64,000 bases of DNA from SHAN690 sp023262195 (GCA_038142005.1 JAYQJE010000001.1:372001-436000); one strand, 5' to 3'. Shown: positions 1 to 9,339, counted from the first letter of the stretch. The notes: generated from the letters alone by a model not told the origin. Numbers and translations are program-made.

Positions 1-1
1 A

Positions 2-3000
2 GTCAATGCATTTGACAACAATCCTGCGACCCGTGAATTTCAGGATGTTGGATTAGAAGGGCTCCGTGATGAAGAAGAAAGAATCTTCTTTGATAGTACA
101 TACGTGAGACCGCTTGCACAGAGGTTCGGTGAAAACTCACCAGTGTATCAGCAGCTGGTAGAAGATCCTTCGCATGACAACTATAATTTCTACCGTGATG
201 ATGATTATGATGCTGCACAAGCCGACATTCTAGAACGCTACAAACTCTTCAACGGACAGGAGGGCAACAGCCCTACCAACGAACAATCGCAGCAAGAAAA
301 CCAGCAGGGCTACCCTACATCCGCCTCCCCCATTCCAGATGCGGAGGACATAAACCGAGACAACACCCTCGATGCTGTTGAAGCTTATTATCAATACAAG
401 GTGGACATATCACCCAATGCCCTGGCGCAAGTTGGCCGCAATTATATTAACGCTGTGCAGGCTGGTGAAGGCCCAGATGGAAGAACAGTAAACTGGTATC
501 AGTTCCGAATACCAGTGCGTGAGTTTGAAAAACGGGTCGGCAATATTCAAGACTTCCGCTCCATCCGATTTATGCGAATGTTTATGACAGGTTTTGAGAA
601 GCCTGTCGTTTTGCGTTTTGCTCGATTAGAATTGATTCGAGGTGAGTGGAGGCGTTTTCTTGGCGACCTAAGCGAAGAGGGTGATAGAATCATCGATGAT
701 CCTAACATCGAATTCAATATTGGTGCTGTCAACATTGAAGAAAATGGGGATAAAGAACCCATCAACTACGTTCTTCCGCCCCAACTTCAAAGAGAAATCC
801 AAGCGGGCTCACCCAACCTAGCGCAACAAAATGAGCAATCCTTGGCCATTCAAGTAAAAGGACTTGAAGACGGTAATGCCCAAGCTGCATTCCGCAATAT
901 TCAAATGGATATGCGATCCTTTAAAAAGCTTGAAATGTTTGTGCACGCGGAGTCGATGCCAGATTGCTCTCCTGTAGACAATGATGACCTGAGAATATTT
1001 GTAAGACTTGGTACTGACTTCACCGAAAACTACTACGAATATGAAATGCCCATAACCATTACTCCTGCTCTGCCCGCAGGAGGAAGATATGACAACAACG
1101 TAGTCTCCGACCAAGAGTCAGTTTGGCCGCTCGAAAACAACGTTGAGATCAATTTTGAGGACCTGTTTGCCACCAAGCGCGAACGAAATGAAAAAATGGG
1201 CGAGGCTGGCGGCTCTGGAACCGTAATACTTAATCAGCGTTATGCCAGAAATCTAGGTTCTGGCGAACGCATTATTTTGGTTGGCAACCCCAACTTAGCC
1301 GATGCCAGGGTGGTCATGATTGGGGTTCGTAATCCCGCTCAAAAAGGTAATTTACTTCTTGACGATGGCTTACCGAAGTGTGCAGAAATCTGGGCTAATG
1401 AACTTCGTTTAACAGACTTTGACCAACGCGGTGGAGAAGCAGGTATGGCTCGTGTATCTGCTACTCTCGCAGATTTTGCCAATGTGAGCGTGGCAGGACA
1501 GATAACCACCCCAAACTGGGGAGCACTAGAGTCAAAAGTGAGTGAAAGACAACGAGAGACCATTACCAATTTTGATGCCTCAGCACAAGTGCAACTCGAT
1601 AAGTTTTTACCCGAAAAAACAGGTGTGAAAGTCCCCATGTTTGTTGGGTATTCAAATACTACCAGCACACCGCAGTTTGCCCCTGCTGAGCCAGACACTC
1701 CAATGGAGATTTATCTTGATGAGCGCTCCCCAACCGAACGAGACAGCCTCTTGGATATAAGTAGGCGTGTAACCGAAAGAAAAAGTATCAACTTCACCAA
1801 CGTGCGTAAAGAGAAGACCAGTGAAGGAGATGCACGATTCTATGATATCTCCAATTTTTCCGGCACATACGCATACAACGAAACCAATTACAGAGACTTC
1901 AATACCGAATATGATTACATCAAAAACTATCGTGGTGGTGTAGCTTACAGCTTCAACAAAAACGTAAAACCCATAGAGCCATTTAAGGATGTGGGTTTTG
2001 TAAAAAAGACACGTTGGCTGAGACTGGTGAGAGATTTCAATTTCTCCTTAGCTCCAAAAACCGTTGCCGTTCGGAATGAGCTTGATCGTATCTACGGAGA
2101 ACGGAAAATCAGAAACTTGAATCCTGAAGCCACCGTTGAACAAGCCCCATTCGTGAACAAATCATTCAATTGGAACCGTAACTATACCCTAGCTTACGAT
2201 TTAGCAAAGGCCATTAAAATAGATTTCACTGCAAATAATCGAGCTTTGATAAGGGAGTTTGAGGGAGAACGCATCGCCAACGCTGATGAAGACCTTTCAG
2301 AAATTGAAGATCCAGAAGGTGATGGTCTTGGTGGCTACATTGTAAATCCAGTCACTGGTCAGCGTGAATATAGCTATGACTTACACCGTGACTCACTTAG
2401 GTCAAGCTTAAGGAATTTTGGACTCACAACTAATTATAATCACAGCACAAGTGTTTCATACAATGTTCCACTCAATAAGATTCCACTTTTGGATTGGACA
2501 AGCCTCACTGCGAGATATACAGGTACATACGACTGGCAACGCGGTCCTTTAGTTGAGGCAGGGGTTGAAGACACTTTAGGGCACACTGTGTCTAATGGTC
2601 AACAAATCCAATTGAACGCATCTTTAAACATGCTAAGTCTTTATAACAAAGTACCATATCTGCGAGATATCAATCGTGGAAAAAGCTCCAGAAGAAGAGA
2701 GCGCACACTCAAGTCAAATAAAAAGGAAAACTCTACTATATCAAATAAAGAAGAGGAAGAAGAGGATAAGAAAAAGCGTGAATTGAAGCTAGTGAAAGGT
2801 GCACTTAGAGTGATGATGAGCGTCAAGAGTGTATCAGGAACGTATACCCAAAATCGCGGTCATACTTTACCCGGATTTGGAGGCGAAACACAGGCCATGG
2901 GCCTCGATCTACAAGCCGACCGACCAAGGCAAGGGCTCTACACCTATGGTGCGCCAGGATATGGATTCATCTTTGGGCAACAAGAGAATTTTAGTGAAAC

Positions 3001-4177
3001 ATCCTCCACATTCGCAGAATATGCTGCAGAACAACGCTGGCTTGTGCGCAATCCAAACCTGTTTAATCCCTATTTAAGAAGTTATAGCGAGGCAATTAAT
3101 CTCCGAGCAAGTGTGCAACCTGTGCGAGATTTGCGCATCGACCTAACCACGAACGAAAACCGAGCTACCAATTGGTCAGAATACTATCGTTTCAATGACA
3201 CCACCCTTACTTGGAGCGAGGGAAACACTCGACTCGAAACAGGTAACTACAGTGCATCTACCATTATGATCGCAACCGCGTTGAATAATATTGAAGAGGA
3301 AAACGATGACCTATATCAAACATTCCTTTCCAATCGAAAAACCATCTCGCGCAGATTAGGAGAGAATGCGGGTATTCAATCACTCGATAGTCTAGGTTAT
3401 GTAAATGGATATGATAGCGCCCATCAGGATGTACTTATTCCCGCGTTTTTCGCGGCCTATACTGGCGGTACTGCAGGAGATGTGAGTCTTAATGCACTCA
3501 AGACATTAATGCTGCCCAACTGGCGCATTAATTATACCGGATTGAGTAAGATTGATTTCATCAAGAAATACTTTCGAACGTTTAGCATTAACCACTCATA
3601 CCGATCTACTTACACCGTTTCGGGTTATCAAAAATCTGCAGCCACACAGGATACGTTCAATCTCACCTCGCGTATTCAACCAGAGTATATAATCTCCCAA
3701 GTCTCACTTGTAGAGCAGTTTTCTCCGTTGATCAACTTTGATATGACCTGGCAAAACAGTCTTTTGACAAGGTTTGAAATTAGAAAGGACAGAAACATTA
3801 TGCTCAGCACCGCCAATGGTCAAATCACCGAGATGGGCAATACCGAGTACATCGTAGGAACGGGGTATACCCTAAACAACCTCAAATTGCCATTCCCAAT
3901 TCGAGGAAATACCGTGACCAGCGACCTAGTGCTTAGGGGTGACTTCAGCATTCGAAATGGAACCACAGTAATACGAAAGATTGTGGAAGATGAAACGCAG
4001 GTTACTGCCGGGCAAACAGTGTACACCCTCAAATTAACAGGTGACTACTCGCTTACAAGCGCCCTAACTCTTAGGCTATTTTACGATTGGGTGGCTAATC
4101 GACCAAAGATTTCGAATACGTTCCCCACCTCGAACATTAATGCTGGATTCAGCTTACGATTCACCCTGTCTGGATAA
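2..4177 (+). CDS. sprA: SprA, T9SS outer-membrane translocon (C-terminal part)
   Basis: The reading frame is open from base 2 and the gene begins upstream of the window. About 1390 residues are visible. SprA is the very large (about 2400 residue) outer-membrane pore of the type IX secretion system, through which proteins with C-terminal sorting tails are exported, and is also needed for gliding in Flavobacteriia. Typical features are repeated mixed beta segments, sugar-binding-like stretches rich in aromatic residues, and a charged insert (SNKKEN followed by EEEEEDKKK, about 2720-2790) between barrel strands, which is usual in this family. The last residues form a terminal beta strand ending FSLRFTLSG. 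No frameshift is seen in over 4 kb. The many secreted proteins with sorting tails in the window are its expected cargo. Identity rests on overall recognition of the family, not on a single motif. Confidence 0.9.
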   Translation, partial: VNAFDNNPATREFQDVGLEGLRDEEERIFFDSTYVRPLAQRFGENSPVYQQLVEDPSHDNYNFYRDDDYDAAQADILERYKLFNGQEGNSPTNEQSQQENQQGYPTSASPIPDAEDINRDNTLDAVEAYYQYKVDISPNALAQVGRNYINAVQAGEGPDGRTVNWYQFRIPVREFEKRVGNIQDFRSIRFMRMFMTGFEKPVVLRFARLELIRGEWRRFLGDLSEEGDRIIDDPNIEFNIGAVNIEENGDKEPINYVLPPQLQREIQAGSPNLAQQNEQSLAIQVKGLEDGNAQAAFRNIQMDMRSFKKLEMFVHAESMPDCSPVDNDDLRIFVRLGTDFTENYYEYEMPITITPALPAGGRYDNNVVSDQESVWPLENNVEINFEDLFATKRERNEKMGEAGGSGTVILNQRYARNLGSGERIILVGNPNLADARVVMIGVRNPAQKGNLLLDDGLPKCAEIWANELRLTDFDQRGGEAGMARVSATLADFANVSVAGQITTPNWGALESKVSERQRETITNFDASAQVQLDKFLPEKTGVKVPMFVGYSNTTSTPQFAPAEPDTPMEIYLDERSPTERDSLLDISRRVTERKSINFTNVRKEKTSEGDARFYDISNFSGTYAYNETNYRDFNTEYDYIKNYRGGVAYSFNKNVKPIEPFKDVGFVKKTRWLRLVRDFNFSLAPKTVAVRNELDRIYGERKIRNLNPEATVEQAPFVNKSFNWNRNYTLAYDLAKAIKIDFTANNRALIREFEGERIANADEDLSEIEDPEGDGLGGYIVNPVTGQREYSYDLHRDSLRSSLRNFGLTTNYNHSTSVSYNVPLNKIPLLDWTSLTARYTGTYDWQRGPLVEAGVEDTLGHTVSNGQQIQLNASLNMLSLYNKVPYLRDINRGKSSRRRERTLKSNKKENSTISNKEEEEEDKKKRELKLVKGALRVMMSVKSVSGTYTQNRGHTLPGFGGETQAMGLDLQADRPRQGLYTYGAPGYGFIFGQQENFSETSSTFAEYAAEQRWLVRNPNLFNPYLRSYSEAINLRASVQPVRDLRIDLTTNENRATNWSEYYRFNDTTLTWSEGNTRLETGNYSASTIMIATALNNIEEENDDLYQTFLSNRKTISRRLGENAGIQSLDSLGYVNGYDSAHQDVLIPAFFAAYTGGTAGDVSLNALKTLMLPNWRINYTGLSKIDFIKKYFRTFSINHSYRSTYTVSGYQKSAATQDTFNLTSRIQPEYIISQVSLVEQFSPLINFDMTWQNSLLTRFEIRKDRNIMLSTANGQITEMGNTEYIVGTGYTLNNLKLPFPIRGNTVTSDLVLRGDFSIRNGTTVIRKIVEDETQVTAGQTVYTLKLTGDYSLTSALTLRLFYDWVANRPKISNTFPTSNINAGFSLRFTLSG

Positions 4178-4213
4178 TATTTTGAAATCAGGTTTTATAC
4201 CTAAATCAACATA

Positions 4214-4221
4214 TATATTTG
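4214..4221 (+). promoter_or_regulatory. Candidate -7 promoter element of gcvH
   Basis: TATATTTG fits the Bacteroidota -7 consensus TAnnTTTG and lies 22 bases before the gcvH start codon. A TTTG occurs at 4181-4184, but its spacing is too long for the usual -33 element, so only the -7 half is supported. The same TATATTTGC sequence precedes gcvP on the other strand. Confidence 0.35.
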
Positions 4222-4243
4222 CTCTTTATCAAACCGAAAGCAA

Positions 4244-4624
4244 ATGAACATTCCCGCTGATTTAAAGTACACCAAAGACCACGAATGGGTTAGAGTTGAA
4301 GGTGACATCGCTACCATCGGAGTTACCGATTATGCCCAAGGTGAATTGGGTGATGTGGTTTACGTAGAAATTGAAACTGATGGCGAGTCATTAGATCAAG
4401 AAGAGGTATTTGGTACAGTGGAGGCTGTGAAGACAGTGTCTGATCTCTTCATGCCCATTGCAGGGGAAGTTATTGAGGTAAATGAAAAGCTTGCGGATGA
4501 ACCTGACCTCGTAAATCAGGAACCATATGGAGAAGGTTGGATGATCAAAGTAAAGATTAGTGATAGCAGCCAACTTGATGCTCTTTTAAGCGCAGAAGAC
4601 TACAAGTCTGAAATCGGGGCATAG
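4244..4624 (+). CDS. gcvH: Glycine cleavage system H protein
   Basis: A 126-residue lipoyl carrier protein, the normal length for GcvH. It shuttles the aminomethyl group between the P, T and L proteins of the glycine cleavage complex in the cytoplasm. The lipoylation site is Lys63 in VEAVKTVSDL, preceded by the usual FGTVE. The N-terminus (KYTKDHEWVR) and the ITDYAQ-like segment (VTDYAQGELGDVV) are classic. The gene is not next to gcvP, which lies at about 58-61 kb on the other strand, nor to gcvT. It overlaps the following VanZ-family gene by one base (TAGTG), suggesting coupled translation. Confidence 0.97.
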   Translation: MNIPADLKYTKDHEWVRVEGDIATIGVTDYAQGELGDVVYVEIETDGESLDQEEVFGTVEAVKTVSDLFMPIAGEVIEVNEKLADEPDLVNQEPYGEGWMIKVKISDSSQLDALLSAEDYKSEIGA

Positions 4625-5001
4625 TGTTTCTAAGGCACAATGTGCTTAGCTTTTCTTGGGCACTTCTTATTTTCATTTTAAGTGCACTGCCCGGCAGTCA
4701 ATTTGAAGACTCTACGTATCCGTATGCAGATAAAGTTTTGCATGCAATTCTCTACGGTGTGCTTTTCCTTTTGCTTCTCGTAGGCATGATTAAGCAGAAG
4801 GCTTTTGAGTGGATTAGAGACAAGGTAAAGCTCAAAGTGTTTCTAATTGTGCTTCTTTATGGGATTATACTAGAACTACTCCAAGGATATGTTTTCCAAG
4901 GTCGAAGCATCGAACCCTTGGATATTGCAGCAAATTTGGTGGGCATTGGTTTTGGGTTTGTCACCTTTCTTCTTATTTATGGAACTGAAAAATATACATA
5001 G
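4624..5001 (+). CDS. VanZ-family membrane protein
   Basis: A 125-residue protein with a GTG start sharing one base with the gcvH stop. There are about four hydrophobic segments: roughly residues 8-22, 38-55, 70-86 and 101-119. The VanZ-like signature is visible: DKVLH after the first segment, ELLQGY, then a DIAANLVGIGFG segment. VanZ homologues in Bacteroidota commonly follow gcvH. Their biochemical role is unknown; the namesake gives low-level teicoplanin resistance in enterococci, and that role should not be carried over. The next gene starts only 6 bases after the stop. Confidence 0.85.
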   Translation: MFLRHNVLSFSWALLIFILSALPGSQFEDSTYPYADKVLHAILYGVLFLLLLVGMIKQKAFEWIRDKVKLKVFLIVLLYGIILELLQGYVFQGRSIEPLDIAANLVGIGFGFVTFLLIYGTEKYT

Positions 5002-5007
5002 CCTAAC

Positions 5008-5220
5008 ATGAAATTTCTTGACAGCATTGTGGTCCTCGGTATTATCGCTCTTTCATCTTGCGAGCGTTGTTATGTCTGCACTGGTGATATTCCTGTTTTC
5101 GTAAATGGGGTTGAATCAGGAACGGTTGAAAGCCGTCAAGAATTTTGTGAATCAGGATTGAATGCGCAAGCTGAAGTAGAAGCTTATGAAAGCGAAGGGT
5201 ATGTGTGTAGTGAAAAATAG
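5008..5220 (+). CDS. Small cysteine-rich lipoprotein
   Basis: A 70-residue protein with a short signal sequence ending in the lipobox LSSC, so Cys18 should be lipidated. The mature part is about 52 residues and carries four further cysteines: Cys21 and Cys24 in a CYVC pattern just after the anchor, plus one near residue 47 and one near the C-terminus (GYVC). It could form two disulfides or bind a metal. It follows the VanZ-like gene by 6 bases and probably belongs to the gcvH-vanZ transcript. I know the general pattern from other Bacteroidota genomes, but no function is established. Confidence 0.75.
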   Translation: MKFLDSIVVLGIIALSSCERCYVCTGDIPVFVNGVESGTVESRQEFCESGLNAQAEVEAYESEGYVCSEK

Positions 5221-5352
5221 GCCCCTCAAGCTTCCTTCCACAACCTTGTTTATTGTCCCGTTCAATAATTCTAACCAATTTTTAACGTTATAAGACCTAA
5301 AATAACCTTAGTACATGTTACTTTGGTCGCTTAGAATTCTAGCTAATCAGAT

Positions 5353-6030
5353 ATGGAAATCAAAAAAAAATCCAGACGCCAATCTTGAAAATAAAAAAGG
5401 GGAGTTTATTTCCTTATTGGCTTGTTACTTTCACTCGGAATGGTATTGGTTGCTTTTGAGTACACACAATATGAGGGAGAAGTTGGCTCACTTGGAGATC
5501 TCGACATCATTCTTGATGAAGAAGAAATGATACCAATTACCCAGCAAACACCGCCACCTCCACCGCCACCACCGCCTCAAACAACCATCATCGAAATTGT
5601 TGAGGATGATGAAGAAATTGAAGAAGAACTAGAAATTGAAGACACCGAAATGGATGAAGACGATATTATTGAAATCGTTGATATTCCAGAAGAAGTGGTG
5701 GAAGCTCCGCAGATTTTTCACGTAGTGGAAGAGTCACCAGAGTTTCCAGGTGGTCAGGTAGAGTTAATGAAGTTCCTTCAAAAGAATACACAATTCCCGT
5801 CCATTGCGCGTGAAGCCGGCATCACTGGCGTGGTCTATGTTCAATTCGTGGTTCGTGAAGACGGTAAGGTTGATCCAGATGATATTCAAATTCTCAGAGG
5901 TGTGCATCCAGCACTCGATAAGGAAGCGGTTCGAGTGGTCAAGAGTATGCCAGACTGGAAACCAGGAAGACAAAGAGGCAAAGCAGTGCCTGTATACTAC
6001 AAACTTCCATTCCGCTTCAACTTGAAGTAA
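5353..6030 (+). CDS. TonB-family energy transducer (N-terminus frameshifted)
   Basis: This protein links the inner-membrane proton motive force to outer-membrane TonB-dependent receptors. The C-terminal TonB domain is complete: PEFPGGQVELMKF, then VYVQFVVREDGKV, and the end PVYYKLPFRFNLK. A proline run (PPPPPPPPP) and a strongly acidic spacer precede it. The N-terminus is readable only through two compensating indels. The ATG at 5353 gives MEIKK in one frame; removing one A from the A9 run (5362-5370) continues as NPDANLENKK; adding one A to the A6 run (5393-5398) gives RGVYFLIG, joining the membrane helix LLLSLGMVLVAF. That is the usual start of Bacteroidota TonB proteins. Without the correction an ORF caller picks the TTG at 5422 and loses the cytoplasmic tail. 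Full length is about 225 residues. Confidence 0.9.
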
Positions 6031-6050
6031 AAAAATAAATAAGCATTAAG

Positions 6051-6081
6051 GCCGACCACAATTGTGAGTCGGCTTTTTTTT
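6051..6081 (+). terminator. Rho-independent terminator after the TonB gene
   Basis: GCCGAC (6051-6056) pairs with GTCGGC (6068-6073). The inner CAC/GTG pairs extend the stem past a one-base bulge, and a run of T follows (6074-6081). It ends the transcript of the first TonB-family gene. Confidence 0.85.
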
Positions 6082-6187
6082 GTATTTCCTTGCTGTTGAA
6101 ATGGTTTTTCCTACCGCTAACTCATTCTAATACTGCACTGCATACGAATAACCCAGACGCATGAGTTTTTAGTTAAAACCATGCATT

Positions 6188-6866
6188 ATGAAAGTGACCA
6201 ACCATCAAGAAAATTCAAAAAACTTCAAGCTAATAATCGGATTAACCTACGCCCTCGCAGCAAGTCTTTGTATGCTCGAATATGGGCGGCCGCTCATTGA
6301 CCGATACCTTTGGTCGGGCGAAGTAGGCGAGAAAATTGACTATATCGAATCTCCTGTGAGAATCACATTGCCTAAGCCACCTGAACTCCAATCACCTGAT
6401 TTACCAGTGCCAAGTAAATCGGAGTCATTCACGATTGTGCCTAATGAAACTTTGATTAAACAACCAAAGGCTCTGCTCGTAGAAATGCCTCCTGAAATCG
6501 ACTTTGAAATAGCACCAGATACAGTGGCAACTCCAAAAATCACAACGCCTCCATTGCACGGCTTTCAACTTGACCGTCAACCAGACTGCACTAAACTTTT
6601 ATCGCACTTGAGAGAAAAAAATTCGCTATCCCAAAATGATGCGCGATATCAGTTCAAATGGAAAAGTTTATATGGAAGTAGTGATTAATCCCGATGGTAA
6701 TCTCAACAAAGAATCCTACAAAGTCCTTCGTTCAGCGCACCCTACATTTACGAAAGAGGTAGTACGAGTGCTGAATACAGCACCTGCATGCACACCAGGT
6801 TATAAGTTTGGGAAACCCGTTCCAGTTATCATGCAAGTCCCCGTAAATTTTGATTTTAAGGACTAG
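6188..6866 (+). CDS. Second TonB-family energy transducer, frameshifted
   Basis: A divergent paralogue of the preceding gene. The first frame (6188-6688) gives a short cytoplasmic tail, a membrane segment (LIIGLTYALAASLCMLEY) and a proline-rich periplasmic spacer. The C-terminal TonB domain continues in another frame to 6866 (VYMEVVINPDGNL, then KPVPVIMQVPVNFDF). One extra A in the A7 run at 6615-6621 explains the break; with six A the protein reads through as REKIRYPKMMRD. Corrected length is about 225 residues. The spacer lacks the acidic run of its neighbour. It is convergent with cysN, and the two stop codons interlock at the CTAG at 6863-6866. Whether the indel is real is unknown, but its homopolymer position argues for sequencing error. 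Confidence 0.8.
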
Positions 6867-7780
6867 ATTATCATTCCAGCTCCAACCGTTTCGTTGGTAG
6901 CCTCATCAATAAAATGATACTTCCTGTATGCCGATTTCTTTGGTAGCGATCTGTAAACAATGGCACGGTCGTTCGGATTTTAATTCGTGCTATATCGTTC
7001 ATTGAAATCGCCTTATCATCCTCCAATTTGTGCAAGGTGTTTATATCCACTTTATATCTAATCTCCTTTACGATACAGCGTGCATCCCTTGATGTATGCT
7101 TGATGGCATACTTGCCATTCAGCTGAATCGGCCTCTGGCTCATCCAGCAAACCATTAGATCATGATCTTGAGACACGTCCGGTTGATTATTTGTGCGGAC
7201 GATCATGTCACCACGACTTACGTCAATATCATCCTCAAGCAACACGGTACAAGACATTGGTGGAAAAGCTTCCGCTATCTCACCATCATAGCTATCAATC
7301 TTCGCAATTTTTGAAGTAAACCCTGATGGTAATACGGTCACTTCGTCACCCTTTTTAAGTACAAGCAATAAAACTATGCCGGGCAGTTTGCTCTACCAAT
7401 CCATTTCTAGCATCAACCAATATGATGGCTAAGTTGGCCGTACTTGCCCCTGTAACCATATTTCTGGTGTACTGAATATGCCCTGGCGTATCTGCAATGA
7501 TGAATTTACGCTTTGGAGTAGCAAAGTAGCGATATGCCACATCTATGGTGATTCCTTGCTCGCGCTCAGAACGCAATCCATCTGTGAGTAAGGCTAGGTT
7601 AACCTCTCCTTCTCCGCCAACTTTTTTACTGGCCTTTTCTACCGCCTCTAATTGATCTTGAAATATTGCCTTACTATCATAAAGCAAGCGCCCGATCAAT
7701 GTGCTTTTTCCGTCATCTACACTTCCTGCTGTGGTAAAGCGCAGAAGTTCCATGTCTAAATATCCTGTCGTTGATTCCAT
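6863..7780 (-). CDS. cysN: Sulfate adenylyltransferase large (GTPase) subunit, internally deleted and frameshifted
   Basis: CysN is the GTPase subunit of ATP sulfurylase, which with CysD makes APS from sulfate. The N-terminal part starts at 7780 and has the G1 loop GSVDDGKST (about residues 19-27), the G2 region (EREQGITIDVAYRYF) and G3 DTPGH. It stops after RHSFIA near 7368. The sequence then jumps to the second beta-barrel domain (KKGDEVTVLPSG). Normal CysN of about 420-470 residues has roughly 130 residues between these points, including the NKxD guanine-specificity motif (G4), and they are absent. Near the end a T4 run (6911-6914 on this strand) lacks one base; with it the end reads FIDEATNETVGAGMII and stops at 6863. 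As written the gene cannot make a working GTPase. It lies 9 bases downstream of the corrected cysD stop. Confidence 0.85.
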
Positions 7781-7789
7781 GACTTTGCT

Positions 7790-8690
7790 TTAGAAATATC
7801 CTTGTTTTTTCTGTCTTCCATTGCCGCTTCTGATCGCTTATCATCAGCTCGAGTGCCACGTTCAGTAGTTCGAGTGGCAGCAACTTCTTCAATAATTTTC
7901 TCCAAATTATCAGCGGGCGATTCAACCGCTCCCGTACAACTCATATCACCGATCGTTCTAAACCGAACCACTCGTTTTTCCACCTTCTCTTCCGGCTTTT
8001 TGTTCATGAATTCGCCATCAGCATAGATTACTCCATCCCGCTCAAATACATCACGTTCATGTGAGAAATACAATGAGGGTAACTCAATATTTTCCGCAAG
8101 AATGTATTGCCATACATCCATTTCTGTCCAATTACTGATTGGGAACACTCTAAAGTTTTCTCCCATGTTCTTCATGCCATTGAAAATATTCCAGAGCTCT
8201 GGACGCTGGTTCTTCGGGTCCCACTGTCCAAACTCATCACGGTGCGAAAAGAATCGCTCTTTTGCGCGCGCTTTTTCCTCATCTCTTCGCGCTCCACCCA
8301 TGCACGCATCAAACTTGTTTTCTTCGATCGTCTCAAGTAATGTCACGGTTTGTAAGCCATTTCTACTTGCGTTGAATCCTGTTTCCTCGACTACTTTCCC
8401 TCATCAATGCTCTTTTGAACTGAGCCAACGATCAGTTCTACTCCATCATTCTCAACCAGTCGATCTCTGAACTCAATGGTTTCAGGAAAGTTGTGTCCTG
8501 TATCTACGTGTACCAACGGAAAGGGAATCTTACCTGGATAAAAGGCTTTTTTGGCCAAATGATAGCAGAGTATTGAGTCTTTTCCTCCTGAAAACAGCAA
8601 TGCTGGATTCTCAAATTGAGCGGCCACCTCTCTTATTACAAAGATGGCTTCAGACTCGAGCTCCTTTAGGTGGGTTAAATTGTATTTCAT
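7790..8690 (-). CDS. cysD: Sulfate adenylyltransferase small subunit (two frameshifts)
   Basis: CysD is the catalytic PP-loop ATP pyrophosphatase subunit of ATP sulfurylase. The N-terminal frame (8690-8391) contains the PP-loop SGGKDS at residues 34-39 and VDTGHNFPETI. The second frame carries FDACMGGARRDEEKARAKER and GDMSCTGAVES. The join near 8395-8400 needs one added base, restoring EGKVVEETGFNAS. Near the C-terminus a T6 run (7805-7810, plus strand) lacks one base; corrected, the protein ends DRKKQGYF at 7790 rather than reading on to 7756. Corrected length is about 300 residues, normal for CysD. It overlaps cysC by four bases (ATGA), and cysN follows, so the three genes form one operon. 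Confidence 0.93.
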
Positions 8691-9298
8691 GATTCTAGTT
8701 TGATTAGCGGTAAAAGCTTTTGATATAACTCATCGCCACTTTCTTCAATCGATTTTCCTTGTGTTTCTATTTCTATATCTGGGCTTGAAGGTGCTTCAAA
8801 TGGTGCTGATATACCAGTGAAATTAGGTATTTCGCCAGCCCTTGCCTTGGCATAAAGCCCCTTTACATCTCGTTTCTCGCATTCTTCCAAGGGAGTATTT
8901 ATGAAAACCTCTACGAAGTCGTCTTCTCCAATGATCGACTTGGCCTGGTTGCGCACCTCATTGGTAGGGCTTACAAAGCTGTTGATGCAGATAATTCCCC
9001 CATCTAAAAACAATTTGGCAACTTCTGAGATACGCCTAATGTTCTCTTCCCGGTCTTTTTCTCCAAAACCTAACCCAGCATTTAATCCTGTGCGCACATT
9101 ATCGCCATCGAGGAGCTTAGAAAAATAGCCGTTATCAATCAGTTTGCGCTCAAGATATTTAGCCAAGGTAGTCTTACCGGAGCCACTGAGACCAGTCATC
9201 CAGACTACCTTCGCCTTTTGATTCAGAAAAACTTCTTTCTCTGACCTTGGGATTATCTCGTCAAAAACGCTGTGGATGTGGTTTCCTTCGTCCTTCAT
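8687..9298 (-). CDS. cysC: Adenylylsulfate (APS) kinase
   Basis: A 203-residue kinase that phosphorylates APS to PAPS. The Walker A loop GLSGSGKT is at residues 36-43, followed by LDGDNVR and NRRIGEV-type sequence (ENIRRISEVAKLF). The PAPS-loop region SFVSPTNEVR and the FVEVFINTPLEECEKRDVKGLY segment are typical. It is first in the cysC-cysD-cysN operon and is divergent from deoC, with 78 bases between the start codons. No cysH or cysI is visible here, so the PAPS could serve sulfate assimilation or sulfation of polysaccharides or lipids. Confidence 0.96.
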   Translation of the reverse strand: MKDEGNHIHSVFDEIIPRSEKEVFLNQKAKVVWMTGLSGSGKTTLAKYLERKLIDNGYFSKLLDGDNVRTGLNAGLGFGEKDREENIRRISEVAKLFLDGGIICINSFVSPTNEVRNQAKSIIGEDDFVEVFINTPLEECEKRDVKGLYAKARAGEIPNFTGISAPFEAPSSPDIEIETQGKSIEESGDELYQKLLPLIKLES

Positions 9299-9339
9299 TT
9301 TGAGGCCGCAAAAATAGCAATATGCGGTGCGAGAAACTA

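Noticed and set aside
2641..3077. Short ORFs inside sprA on both strands
   Set aside because: They overlap the conserved SprA frame and have no family features.
5315..5530. 71-residue ORF overlapping the TonB start
   Set aside because: Only its segment NPDANLENKK is real; it belongs to the TonB N-terminus read through two indels. The remainder is out of frame with the TonB domain.
5541..5580. CRISPR-like or tandem repeat in the proline codon run
   Set aside because: It is a coding run of CCN codons for the TonB proline spacer, without spacers.
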